Of a stretch of 64,000 bases of DNA, positions 13,701 through 22,000 are shown one piece after another. The DNA is from Cricetomys ansorgei (Eukaryota > Chordata > Mammalia > Rodentia > Nesomyidae): positions 8,231,001 through 8,295,000 of the forward strand of contig JAMJFZ010003624.1 of assembly GCA_026225945.1 (NCBI GenBank), written 5' to 3'. A model generated the notes under the pieces. That model was not told where the DNA came from and ran no database searches. It saw only the letters and a list, made by a program, of their open reading frames with translations. Both the position numbers and the translations under genes were made by a program. How positions within the stretch are numbered: the stretch's first letter is position 1; each line of letters begins with the position of its first letter.

Positions 13701-16700
13701 TAGTTAATGACTCATGATTCAGTGTATGTTAAACTGTTTGAGGCTCATTGTACTAAAGTATCACTACAATAAAAAAGTTTGCACAGGTTTTGGCAGCTCA
13801 CATTTCTGCAGTAAACACCGAAGCTCAATGCATTATCTTTGGTTGCTGTACTCACAGCAGGGCAATACGGTCAGCATTTATACGTTTTACACTGTTGTTT
13901 ACTCCTGTTTAGTGAAAGCTAAGCATTTTAGGATATCTAATCTTCTTTATAAGAACAATTAAATGTTTATTTGAGAATTGTAAGATATCGAAGTGGGAGT
14001 TCCAGGAACTAAAGATATTGGCCAAATGAGCAGAGGTGTCAGGTTACATGTTGATCATCTCAAATACGAATCTCTGAAGTCTGAAGTGCGCTAAGTCCAA
14101 GACTTCCTGAGTGCTGAGATGCAGTCACATAAAGGAAAACTTTGTCCCTCATTTCATGTGATGTGTTGCAGTCAAAACACAGATTATTGGAGCGTTGTGT
14201 ATAAGTGCCTTCAGGTTCTGTGTATAAGGAGCGTGCAAAACAAATGAATTTCTTTCTTAATCCCGGGCCCATCTGGGGACATCTCACTGTGCACAAACAG
14301 ACATTACAAAAGAACAAAACAAGAGGCTGGAGAGGTGGCTCAGCCGTAATGAGCACTGGCTGCTCTTCCAGAGGACCAAGGTTCAATTCCCAGCACCCAC
14401 AGGGCAGCTCACAACTGTCCGCCAGTATTCCAGGGGGTCTGACACCCTCACACAGACATGCATGCAGTCAAAACACCAATGCACATAAAATAAAATGAAT
14501 AAATCATTAAAACAAAACAAAAACTCAGTGAAATCCAAATCTTCCTTGACTTTCAGATAACGGATTAAGATAAAGGGTTGAGCCATAAATGATATTGGTA
14601 AAGGAGAGCTTAGAGATTGCCTAGTGTGGGGGCCTAGAACCTTGCTTGGAGTCACATGAAATCTTGATAAAACTTTGTTTAGGGGAAAATGTGTCCATTT
14701 TTAAAGTCCCTCAATTATTTCCTCAAAACATCAAAGCTCTATTGTGACATTTAAGAACTACTGCCTAGTTCCTTCTTTTCTGAAAACTCTCGTTGGATTT
14801 TCAAAACGCGTTAGGGTATCAGATTTAGTATGGAACCAGGGGAGGAAGGTCTTGGTTCACAATCACATGTCAAGGGTTAGCTTCTCTGGCATGTGAATAA
14901 CTCATAATGAGAAAGCACCAATATGCCAGTTAAAAAATGAATGAAGGACTGGGCATGGTGACATATCCTTAATCCTAGCACTAGGGAAGCAGAAACAGGC
15001 TGATCTCTGAATTCAGGGGCAGCGTGGTCTACATCGCAAGTTCTAATCCAACCAAAACTACAAAGTGAGACCATATCTAAAAAAAGAGAAAGAGCTTAAA
15101 ATTGTTATTGATGTTGTTTTCCTTCTGATCAGTGTATCTATCTAAATGGCTTTTGATTATCTATATAGAATATAGATAATTTTACTTAATTATATATTAG
15201 TTTATGTGAAAATTTTAACTCGCACTGAAGAAAATATAAAGCTAAGCTGTTTGAATGTACTCTATCATTATTAGCAAATTATCCTGCTGTAGTTTACATT
15301 GTGCATCAGAACCCTTTTCGCCTCTGTAGGACATTCAGTGAGATAAATCAAACGGAAGAACAGTACAGCCTATGCCAAGAACTCTGCACTGAACTTGCTA
15401 AAGATCTCCAGAAGGAAGGACTTAAGGTACTGGGTTTTGGTGGGATGATTTTAGTTTTTAGCTGTTTTCATCATAGGGTAGTGCTCTAGGTCAAGAGACC
15501 AACCGTTTATTAAGGCTGGATACAAACAAAATGGGATATTCCTATGCCCAGCAATCAGAAGCAAAGTCACGTGTGACCTGTGTGTGAGGTCTGTGGTGAG
15601 ACCACCGTATGAAAAACACCTGTGGTCCTGAAATGCCAGGATGATGGCGGGCAGCTCTGTACCCCCAGCCCTACATTTGAACCACGTGCCAGATCAGACT
15701 TAAATGGCAGGAGAGGCAAAGGCAGAGGGAAGGATTGTTTTACACCTGGCTCCTCCTATCATTAATCTTTTTCCAATCATCCCTGAAGGCTTTGCTCGCA
15801 GTGACGGTGACCTTCTAGAACAGTCACTGTGTCAGGGCTCTAGCCATGGTTGCTCAGCTCACAGGGAGCAGAAAGCCTAGAATGCTCTGAACTGTTGATT
15901 CTGTCATCTTCAGAACGGTCCATATTTAGTATTTCCTTGATCCTCTCAAACCAGAGTTAGTCATTACAAAGAGTAATGCAAAAGTATTAAAAAAAAGCCA
16001 TTGCAAAAAATAAAAAAAAAGAAAAATGGAGTATTTGAGGAGCAATTTTACTTCAACTCTTCTCTAGCCCGACTATAAAATGTTCTTTTTGAGAAGTTTT
16101 TAACGTTACGATCATTTCAGATTTACAGGGCTGTTTCTGTTACACCTCTTGCCCAGTTTCCTCAGCTGCTAGCATTCTACACAACAGACATTTGTCACGC
16201 TAGAAAAGCGACATGGCGGTCGCTTCAGACTGCATTTGGATTGCACTCATATTCCTATTAACCTCTCTCCAGGATTATCCAGGGAACCACATGGTGACTA
16301 CTGTCCTATCCGTGGTTTGGCCTGTGAGTTTGGAGGCCTTTCCCTCTTCTCTGTGAAATGGACAGTCTTGAGAACCATGGTTGTGCACCCTACAGCACGC
16401 ACTGTCTTGCTTGTCCCATGTGATAGCTTACAGGTGTTTAGAAAAGCTACCACCAAGGTAAAATGGCCTTCCCATCCTTCCCTGTCACAGCCTTCACCTG
16501 GTTGAGGGACGGTTTGGTGGGCTTCTCCTGGCCACAGTTACGGATCCTGAAATGAGTCAGGAGATGAGTCAAAAAAGTTGAACCCCAAGTGAAACGGCTT
16601 CCAATTACTTTAAACCCCCCAAGGAAATACTAGTGTCATCAGTCCTCCGCAGCTGAAACCTCATGTCCCTAAGACACTAGCCATAAAGACGGTTCTTACA

Positions 16701-19700
16701 GACTTCTAGTAGCACTCTGGCATGTGGTGACTACACAGTAAGCAGGAGCTGCTCATTCCCCCAACATCCAATACTGAATTAACCTTAGAGAGATGTACAG
16801 TAAAAGCAAAGGTGCTTAGTTAACTTTGCCCTTCATATAAAATTATTTTTTAATTGGTTGAGGAGGGGAATAATAATTACGTGCTAAATGATTATTTTCA
16901 GACAATGGATTTTAATTCTGACAGTCTTCATGAGCACGTTTTTAAGCAGCTGATTAATTACATTTGCATATTTGTATGTACAGTCAGGCCTTCCTAAACT
17001 TTTCTAACATGTAAACAACTTTTTTCAACAAGTTCTGAAACCTTCTATAGTGCTGTGTTTCATGTGTTGTAGGGGAGAACTATTACCATTAAGCTGAAGA
17101 ATGTCAATTTCGAAGTCAAAACTCGTGCGTCTACAGTTCCATATGCTGTGTGTACTGCAGAAGAAATATTTGCCATTGCTAAGGAGCTGCTAAGAACAGA
17201 AGTTAACTTGGAGTCTCCACAGCCCTTGAGGTTAAGGCTGATGGGTAGGTTCCCCCCACCTCATTTTTCCCTTATATGTTTAATGCCCCCCTCCATTAAA
17301 AAAAAAGCCAGTCTGTGAAATCTTTACCCTCCATTTATTTCTTGAAACTGTTTAAGAACTTCTTGCTCTGGGGCTGTCAGTTGTCTCCTAGAGCCTGATG
17401 TACGCACAGAATGAATACATCACTAATCTGTCTGGACCAATGGACGTTGTTCTCATCCTTATCTTTTCTGAAGTCCTTGAAGCAAGGTGTTTCAAAATTC
17501 AAAACCTAACAGATTTGAGAAACAAATCCAGGGCATTTAAATTATAATCTGCAATACTCTAGTGGGGATCTGAAACACCATGACATGATAAAACACATGG
17601 ATATTTCTGTCACTAAACAACAAAATTGTTTCTTAGATGGTGGAGATGCTAAATAGCATCATGTCAACTTAGTCTTCCTAAATTGCTTTATGCTACAATT
17701 TTCAGAAATTTAGGATGTCAGAATTACAGATTGAGAGTATGACACTGGGAAACCACACGCCAGCCACTACCTGTTGGCAGCAAACCAGGAAGCCTGCTTC
17801 CAAGTGAACTGTGAGAGATTGTGCTCAGAGTAGATCTTTAATCTTACTTTCACACTTGAGAGACAGCATACAATGAAACCACTGAATAAAGATGTTAAAA
17901 AGAGCCCAAGAACAAGGAACTATAGAAACTTTATTCATAATTGCAAAACTTAGACGCAAGCAAGATATACGTAAGTGGACTGATAAACCGTGTGTGTCCA
18001 GACCGTGGGATAATGTTCACTGCGTAAACAAGCTACAAAAGGACACGGAGGATACTTAAGTAGGTGCGCTAAGTGAAAGATGCCAACGCGAAAAGCCTTC
18101 ACATTGTGTGATTCCAGCCATGTGGCATTTTGAGAAAGGCAAATCCTTTGAAACAGTAAAAAAGACAATGTTGCCCAAGGGGAAAGATGAACAGAGGAAG
18201 CAGGGGATTTTTCAGCTAGTGGAACAACTGCTTATGAGTCTATAGTGGTGAATACATGCCTTTATAACTACAACCAAACTCATAGAATGAGCACTACCAA
18301 GAGTAAAGTGTAAGGTAAGCAACAGGCTTCGGGTGATGGAACTGTGTCAACACATGTATGTATCATACCGGAGGTCGTGTGTGGATGACAACAGAGGGAG
18401 CATGGAGACTCTCTTTTCAATTGTTATGTAGAAATAAAATACTCTTTTAAAAGTGAAGTCTATTGAAAAAAAATCAAAGAGCTGAAGAGTCTGTAGCTGA
18501 CTCCAGCGAAAGACTTCCTATTTAATAGCGTCATATGTGAAACATGTTCCATATGAGCATGCCAACTCCAGTAGATTCTTAACACTCACTAACACCCAGT
18601 TTTATAAGGCCAAGTAAGTTCTTCATAATACCAGCTTTGCAAAATTATCCTGTAATTTTGAAAATATTGATCTGGGAATGCAGCTAAATGGCAAATTATA
18701 TGCCTAACATGCAAAAGACTGTGTATGGGTCCAAACCTTAGCACTTAAATAATATATTTATGTGTGCGTATGTATATGTATGTGTATGTATACATCTCCA
18801 GGATATATGTCGGATGGTATTATATGAAATGTTTTGTTTGTATTGGGAGTGAATATCTTCATACAATTTGAAAATGACTAGTCTTTGGTTTCATTTAGGA
18901 GTTCGTGTATCCACTTTTTCCAGTGAAGATGACAGGAAACACCAACAGAGGAGCATCATTGGCTTCTTACAAGCTGGCAACCAGGCCTTTTCATCAACTG
19001 GGGGTATTCTAGACAAAACTGACAAAAGTGAGTTTGAAAAACCCTTAGAAATATCTCAGAAGAAGAGTTTCTTTGATAAAAAGCGATCAGAAAGAATCTC
19101 GACCCATCAAGACACACCTAGATGTGAAATTGTGGATCAACGGGCTTTACAGACCTCCCAACCATTCCACACTTTAAAGAAGATGGGTGAGAGCTCTGAA
19201 ACATCAGAGAATTCAATTAACTGTCAGACATTTACGTGTCCAGTGTGCTTTAGGGAGCAAGAAGGTGTCAGTCTGGAAGCCTTTAACAGACACGTAGACG
19301 CATGTCTGGATGGCCCATCAACCAGTGAGGACTTGAAAATCCCCCCTCACTCTTGCACTTCCTCTGCAGACATTGGTCAGAAGGAAGATGTCCACCGTTC
19401 TATTCTAACATGTGAGGATCGGGATTACAGAAATGGAGAAGTCCTCTCAGTAGATGGTGTAGATTTGGTAGAGACCGAAGACAGCTCACTGAAAGCAGCA
19501 AGTATGGACATTCTAGAGAATAATTGCAGCAAAGAGGAATATTCTGATATTCAAAACAAATCCTTTCCTATTTTATTGGAAAGCGAAACCGTCAGTAGGC
19601 AAGAATCTGTCCAGCCCTGTACAAGAAAGGTGGTAGCAGGACAAGCTCTAGTTTGCCCCGTCTGTAACCTAGAGCAGAAGACTTCAGACCCTTACCCTCT

Positions 19701-21202
19701 TCAATGTGCATGTGGATATTTGCTTAAATAAAGGCGTTATTCAAGAATTGAGAAATAATGAAGTTAATTCAGTTAACCAACACAAAGAAAGTTCCAGAAG
19801 TACTGGTAAGCATGTAGTTATTAAGAGGAATTAGGGGGAGGACAGTGGTTAAGAGCACTTACTACTCTTGCAGAGGACCCAGCTTTGGTCCCCAGAACCC
19901 ACATGTTGATTCATAACCACCTAGCTCCAGTTCCAGGGGATTTAATGCCCTGGCCTCTGCAGGCACCGGCCACACACGTGGTACATAGACATACATGTAG
20001 GCAAAGCACCAATACACTTAAAATTAAATTAAAAAAATAAGAGGAATGTGTTTTTTCTAGGGATATGTCTTATTACAATTACTGAAGCTGCTAAACTATT
20101 AATAGGGTGGCTTGTGATTGCTATCATTTAGGAAAATATTAGTTACCTTACTGTGGCTAAGAATTAACTCAGACTGAGCTTCTGAATTTAGGGCAAACTC
20201 CAGTTTAGTTTTGATTTAGTGTAGAATAAAACTAAAAGTTGCAGGCTCTGAGTGATCTAATCAAAAAAGAAATTCCCTCAGGGGACATCTGCCAATGCAC
20301 AGTGGCAAGTCAGCCGTACGTGGCGCTGGGAAGCCTTTTTCACTTGTTTCTTGGTAGTGCTGACTGTAGCAAGATTGCAGAAATTCAGTTTAGCGCCAGT
20401 AGAACTAGTAAATTGTAAGGGAATGATACTAAAAATTAACTGTGGGGTTGGCGGTATGGATCGGAGGGTACAGGGGTTTCCTGGCATCCTTCCAAACTGA
20501 GTTTGATCTCTGGAACACATGATGGAAGGAGAGAACATCGGATCCCAAAAGTTACCCACTCACCTCCACGCATGAACAGGAGAGCACGGGCATGCTAATT
20601 TAATTAATGTAATAAAAATTTTTTTAAAAATTAATGTGGCCAGGCGGTGGTGGCGCACACCTTTAATCCCAGCACTCAGGAGGCAGAGGCAGGTAAATCT
20701 CTGTGAGTTCAAGGCCAGCCTGGTCTACAGAGTGAGTTCTGGGACAGCCAGAGTTACAACAGAGAAACCCTGTGTCAAACAAACAACAAACAATTAGTTT
20801 GGAATACGTATAGTATTATCTTTAATCTGCCAATTTTATCTCTTTAATTTTTGTGAAGCTTTTTAATTATTTTATCTTTCTCCTCATGGCATTTCTCGGC
20901 TTTTCTTTGTGCTACAGGTAGACTCCGGAAATCGACAGGAAGGACAAAAAGGTATGGCTGACTCGAGCTCCAGTAGAGCCACAAAACTCATGCTGAGCTC
21001 TGAGTGAGGGGCTGAACCTTGCTCTTTTAACTAAGTAGCATTTTAAGAGCTGTTTTGGTAGAATTATTTTCAAATACCTCCTTCTACGTACGAATCACGT
21101 GTTCTTTCTCATTCCAGGCCAGGACTGAGAACAAAGTGTTCGACGTCAAAGAAGACGAAGCCCAGCGGTGCCACACACACCCTTGATATATTTTTCAAAT
21201 GA
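1742..21202 (+). CDS. Polk: DNA polymerase kappa (Y-family translesion polymerase), 3' ten coding exons, partial; frameshift in last third
   Basis: Joined exons: 1742-1895, 7677-7916, 9099-9223, 10831-10997, 13651-13683, 15330-15426, 17073-17244, 18899-19805, 20918-20951, 21118-21202. All introns are GT-AG and the phases fit. Pol kappa is a nuclear polymerase that bypasses minor-groove adducts and extends from mismatches. Seen: the catalytic SLDEA motif, the helix-hairpin-helix thumb, the little finger (RTVTIKLKNV), an RIR motif with FF, UBZ1, a broken UBZ2 and the terminal PIP-like HTLDIFFK. The total is 2014 nt. Removing one C at 19689-19691 gives 2013 nt, or 670 codons plus stop, close to the matching part of human POLK (870 aa). 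As written, the frame stops at 19729-19731 after 606 window-encoded residues. The 5' exons, with the start codon and the first catalytic aspartate, lie upstream of the window. Family assignment is certain; whether the frameshift is real is not. Confidence 0.96.
2135..2278 (+). mobile_element. B1 SINE
   Basis: Reads as a B1 in sense: GCCAGGCGATGGTGG, TTTAATCCCAG, AGGCAGGCAGAT, AAGGCCAGCC and ACACAGAGAAACTCTG. Its A-rich tail runs straight into the GATA array. Confidence 0.85.
2279..2450. repeat. (GATA)n microsatellite, about 170 bp
   Basis: Nearly pure GATA units with interruptions (GATGATA, GACA, ATAT). It grew out of the B1 tail. Both strands give artificial ORFs of repeated residues. Confidence 0.95.
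2640..3340. other. Intronic segment, partly SINE-like
   Basis: Mostly unrecognised. The part around 2927-3010 (GTTGTAGATCTGGACCCGGGTCCTC, then GCAAGCACTTTATCC) resembles the antisense head of a B2/B4-type SINE. It is less AT-rich than its surroundings, with several CpGs. No coding similarity is recognised in the short ORFs. Confidence 0.3.
3345..3518 (-). mobile_element. B1 SINE, antisense
   Basis: Typical reverse B1: T-rich start, GAGACAGGATTTTTC, TGTGTAGACCAGGCTGGC, TCTGCCTCCCAGTGCTGGGAT. Confidence 0.85.
3519..4992 (+). other. Polk: Polk intron, unique sequence
   Basis: No repeat or exon recognised. A more GC-rich stretch at about 4290-4600 gives a 94-codon antisense ORF with no recognisable family and no sign of selection that I can judge. 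Confidence 0.5.
4993..5128 (+). mobile_element. Diverged B1-like SINE
   Basis: CTCTAATCCCAGCACTTTGAAGGC, CAGGATGAGCCTGGGC and an A-rich tail (AAACAAAAAAACAG) keep the B1 layout, with many changes. Confidence 0.6.
5470..6115 (+). mobile_element. Possible solo LTR of an old endogenous retrovirus
   Basis: A long pyrimidine-rich block with the internally repeated phrase TGGTGTGG...CACTGTCAGTCTCTC (two near copies) is followed by ATTAAAGCATTTTAC, like an LTR R/U5 junction. A 12-bp tandem (GGCTCCTCTCTG) lies at about 5735-5760. No coding sequence is present. The class is uncertain. Confidence 0.4.
6485..6781 (-). mobile_element. Two tandem antisense B1-type SINEs
   Basis: The first copy (6485-6604) is old: GAGATAGAATCTCAC, TGAGATTACAGGTATACA. 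The second (6605-6781) is younger: TTTTGAGACACAGTTTCTC, GACCAGGCTGGCCTC, GGATTAAAGGCGTGC. Together they look like a back-to-back pair of insertions. Confidence 0.8.
6790..7676 (+). other. Polk: Polk intron end, AT-rich
   Basis: Mostly unique AT-rich sequence. A short B1-like remnant (GGGAGTTCAAGGCCAGTG) lies near 7416-7500, followed by a G/A-rich run at 7530-7580. The acceptor is at 7675-7676. Confidence 0.45.
7677..7916 (+). CDS. Polk: Polk exon, kappa-specific insert and palm continuation
   Basis: Acceptor at 7675-7676, donor at 7917. The exon reads from DKPGEEAHKLSEDD through SISPLLFDDSPPDLQP to EEVVKEIRFRIEQKTTLTASAG. The first half is an acidic, poorly conserved insert; the second half is the strongly conserved palm segment. 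It starts and ends with one-base phase and is 240 nt long, so skipping it would keep the frame. Confidence 0.96.
7917..9098 (+). other. Polk: Polk intron, unique sequence
   Basis: No SINE or exon recognised. It has a short AAAAC run at 8320-8336. The end is pyrimidine-rich before the acceptor at 9097-9098. Confidence 0.5.
9099..9223 (+). CDS. Polk: Polk exon, NTMLAKVCSDKNKPNGQY segment
   Basis: Acceptor at 9097-9098, donor at 9224. It encodes IAPNTMLAKVCSDKNKPNGQY and ends FIKDLPIRK. This is the end of the palm, leading into the thumb, and is highly conserved across Y-family polymerases. It ends in phase 0. Confidence 0.96.
9507..9634. repeat. 15-bp minisatellite, about nine units
   Basis: Units follow CGACTGTAACCTAGT with small changes (CGACCGTAACCTAGT twice, TGACTATAACCTACT, CTACTGCAACCTAGT). 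One unit is shortened to nine bases. The unit junction forms a TAGTCGAC-type near-palindrome. Confidence 0.9.
9875..10065. repeat. AT-rich tract with duplicated 60-80 bp block
   Basis: Two near copies of ATGCTTGAATATATA...TTTTTTTCAATATATATATGCTC followed by long (AT)n. It is strongly self-complementary and can fold into hairpins. Confidence 0.85.
10603..10727 (+). mobile_element. ID-like SINE with (CA)n tail and 10-bp target duplication
   Basis: The body has the ID-type phrase CACTCAGCAGCAGAATG...TTAGCATG...GTTCAACCCTCAGCAC. The tail is an (AC)n array at about 10688-10727. ATTATAATCT flanks it at 10593-10602 and 10728-10737, as expected for a target-site duplication. Confidence 0.7.
10831..10997 (+). 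CDS. Polk: Polk exon, thumb with helix-hairpin-helix
   Basis: Acceptor at 10829-10830, donor at 10998. It encodes VSGVGKVTEKMLLALGI, the HhH DNA-contact motif of the thumb, then CTELYQQRALLSLLFSETSW and the GLGSTDLSR end. It starts in phase 0 and ends with two bases of an Arg codon. Confidence 0.96.
12480..12620 (-). mobile_element. Old antisense B1-like SINE
   Basis: Contains TTTGAAATAGGATCTCACT, GTGGCCCAGGCTGGCCTTGA and CTCAGCCTCCCAAATAGCTGGGAT. It is interrupted by an extra TTATTA near 12600. Confidence 0.7.
12657..12752 (-). mobile_element. Antisense ID-like SINE with T-run
   Basis: T18 at 12660-12677 followed by GGGACTCAAAC, CTCCGTATGACTGAGCTGCC and TCCCCAGCC, the reverse of the ID head. 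Confidence 0.65.
13340..13550 (+). mobile_element. B2/B3 SINE
   Basis: GGGCTATAGAGGTGGCTCAGC, GATTCCCAGCACCCACATGG, TGCCCTCTTCTAACCTCTG and ATACATGCAGGCAAAACACTC, with an ATTA-rich tail. Pol III box-like sequences lie in the first 80 bases. Confidence 0.85.
13651..13683 (+). CDS. Polk: Polk 33-nt micro-exon
   Basis: A very small exon reading (R)DGERKSMSVER between AG at 13649-13650 and GT at 13684. Two-base phase on both sides lets it fit exactly between the thumb exon and the RTFSE exon. It joins the thumb to the little finger and matches the human peptide RDGERKSMSVER. Confidence 0.95.
13684..14321 (+). other. Polk: Polk intron, unique sequence
   Basis: No repeat or exon recognised. It ends at the B2 insertion. 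Confidence 0.45.
14322..14521 (+). mobile_element. B2 SINE
   Basis: GAGGCTGGAGAGGTGGCTCAGC, GCTGCTCTTCCAGAGGACC, TTCCCAGCACCCACA and a TAAAATGAATAAATC tail. Confidence 0.9.
14948..15090 (+). mobile_element. Diverged B1 SINE
   Basis: CTGGGCATGGTGACATATCC, AATCCTAGCACTAGGGAAGC and AGTGAGACCATATCTAAAAAAAG. Confidence 0.75.
15330..15426 (+). CDS. Polk: Polk exon, start of little finger
   Basis: Acceptor at 15328-15329, donor at 15427. It encodes (R)TFSEINQTEEQYSLCQELC and ends DLQKEGLK. It ends in phase 0 and fits the next exon (GRTVTIKLKN). Confidence 0.95.
15427..17072 (+). other. Polk: Polk intron, no repeat recognised
   Basis: Unusually free of recognisable SINEs. It has an A-rich tract at 15985-16025. 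A homeodomain/octamer-like cluster lies at 16845-16975. Confidence 0.5.
16845..16975. promoter_or_regulatory. Candidate AT-rich regulatory element in Polk intron
   Basis: Within 130 bases: AATAATAATTACGTG, ATGATTATTTTCAGACAATGG, AGCAGCTGATTAATTACATTTGCATAT. It holds an E-box-like CAGCTG, a TAATTA homeodomain core and a perfect octamer ATTTGCAT at 16962-16969. Motif presence only; conservation is untested. Confidence 0.2.
17073..17244 (+). CDS. Polk: Polk exon, little finger/PAD core
   Basis: Acceptor at 17071-17072, donor at 17245. It encodes GRTVTIKLKNVNFEVKTRAS, then EEIFAIAKELLRTEV and LRLRLMG. This beta-rich polymerase-associated domain grips DNA in the major groove. It ends with one base of a Gly codon. 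Confidence 0.96.
17245..17904 (+). other. Polk: Polk intron, unique sequence
   Basis: No recognisable repeat or exon. Confidence 0.4.
17905..18440 (+). mobile_element. Old L1 (L1M-type) 3' end, sense
   Basis: Order of phrases fits the 3' part of a mammalian-wide L1: AACTTTATTCATAATTGC, GTGGACTGATAAACC, AAGTGAAAGATGCC, TGTGATTCCAGCC, TGGTGAATACATG, GAACTGTGTCAACACATG, ending GAAATAAAATACTC. Heavily mutated, with no open frame. Confidence 0.6.
18668..18750 (+). mobile_element. ID-like SINE fragment
   Basis: GGGAATGCAGCTAAATGGCA, GCCTAACATGCAAAAGAC and CAAACCTTAGCAC keep the ID layout, followed by a TATG/TGTA simple repeat to about 18800. Confidence 0.5.
18899..19805 (+). CDS. Polk: Polk large exon: RIR motif, UBZ1, UBZ2 (frameshifted)
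   Basis: Acceptor AG at 18897-18898, donor GT at 19806. It begins (G)VRVSTFSSEDDRKHQQRSII. A Rev1-interacting motif KKSFFDKKRSER has its two Phe at 19069-19074. UBZ1 (C-x2-C...H-x3-C) lies at 19237-19305. UBZ2 begins with Cys at 19654 and 19663; its His (19709-19711) and last Cys (19721-19723) are only in frame if one C of the CCC at 19689-19691 is removed. With the extra C the reading gains 13 foreign residues and stops at 19729-19731. At 907 nt the exon's phases do not fit its neighbours; at 906 they do. The region between UBZ1 and UBZ2 is poorly conserved. Confidence 0.95.
19237..19305 (+). other. Polk: UBZ1 ubiquitin-binding zinc finger (coding domain)
   Basis: Reads CPVCFREQEGVSLEAFNRHV then DAC. 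The C-x2-C pair and the H-x3-C pair are all present. UBZ fingers of pol kappa bind monoubiquitin, for example on PCNA, and help recruit the polymerase to stalled forks. Confidence 0.9.
19689..19691 (+). other. Polk: One-base insertion (CCC for expected CC) causing frameshift in UBZ2
   Basis: Upstream the frame reads ...CNLEQKTSD. Deleting one C restores LTLFNVHVDICLNKG and an open frame into the last two exons. Deletion also restores exon phase with 20918-20951. This may be a true allele, a species-fixed change, or a short homopolymer indel error in the assembly. Confidence 0.9.
19832..20038 (+). mobile_element. B2/B3 SINE just after the Polk large exon
   Basis: GGACAGTGGTTAAGAGCAC, TGCAGAGGACCCAGC, CCAGAACCCACATG, CCTCTGCAGGCACC and ACATACATGTAGGCAAAGCACC. 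It begins only about 26 bases past the donor of the large exon. Confidence 0.85.
20437..20625 (+). mobile_element. Old B3-like SINE
   Basis: GGTTGGCGGTATGGATCGGAGG, GAGTTTGATCTCTGGAACAC, ACCTCCACGCATGAACAGG and an ATTTAATTAATGTAATAAAAA tail. Confidence 0.55.
20638..20795 (+). mobile_element. B1 SINE, well preserved
   Basis: GGCCAGGCGGTGGTGGCGCA, TTTAATCCCAGCACTCAGG, AAGGCCAGCCTGGTCTACAG and AGAGAAACCCTGTG, with a CAAACAAACAACAAAC tail. One of the youngest-looking B1 copies here. Confidence 0.93.
20918..20951 (+). CDS. Polk: Polk 34-nt penultimate coding exon
   Basis: Acceptor at 20916-20917, donor at 20952. In the ancestral frame it reads (G)RLRKSTGRTK, a basic segment matching the human/mouse RTKRPG linker. 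The intron that follows is only 166 nt. It lies downstream of the frameshift but shows no decay. Confidence 0.92.
21118..21202 (+). CDS. Polk: Polk last coding exon with PIP box and stop
   Basis: Acceptor at 21116-21117. It reads (R)PGLRTKCSTSKKTKPSG and ends HTLDIFFK with TGA at 21200-21202. The end matches the PCNA-interacting HTLDIFFK of POLK. It is intact in the ancestral frame although the upstream insertion would prevent its translation. Confidence 0.95.
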
Positions 21203-22000
21203 ACTTTGGACATTTTGTCACGATAGTTATTGAAATTTTAAATTTCATAATCAATGTATTCATGCTTCCTCATTGTACACGTATTCATTTGGGGAAGATG
21301 AGTGCAATAATACTTGCCCAAATGACCTCTTTTTAAGAATGTAGACTATCTATTAACTTATTTCTTTATATTTCCAGTATATACCAGAATGTGTCAGTAT
21401 ATTTCCAGTATGTATCAGTTGGAAGTCAGTCAAATGAGAGTCAGCCTCAGAATGAAAGTAAGAAATGGGGTTTGAGGATGATGTGTTACTTTTATAATGA
21501 ATCTAAGACGTTTACAGGGGCTCTCAGAGTCATGTGCACCAGCTTCGGCATCAGAATCTCTCAGAGGCCAGCCACTGTGCCGCCCACTGTGCCGCCCCCG
21601 ATGCTGCTGTACTTGCTCACACGTCTTTACTCTGTGAGCATTTGTAATTAGATTTAACCATGAGGTCAATGAAGAGAACGTTAGCTTACCAGAAATAGCA
21701 TGGGTACTCGTTACCTTCTGAAAGTAACGCACAGTACTAGCAGTGTCTGAAGGACTTGTTCAAACTATTGTTATTTGTTTTTTCTTACTTAAAGGTTCCT
21801 TTATCTTATGAATAAGCACTTGATTCACATAAAGAAATATTTAGTCTATAATTCAAAATAGTCTCTCTTTTTCTTTAAAACTTAGTCCTTTAAATGGCAG
21901 TATTTCATTGCTTGGCAATTAAATTTGACTTTCTACAAATCTGTAGTAAACAAGATAAGTTGTATAGTCACTTGGTTTTCATTCTAAGCTCTAAGAGAAA

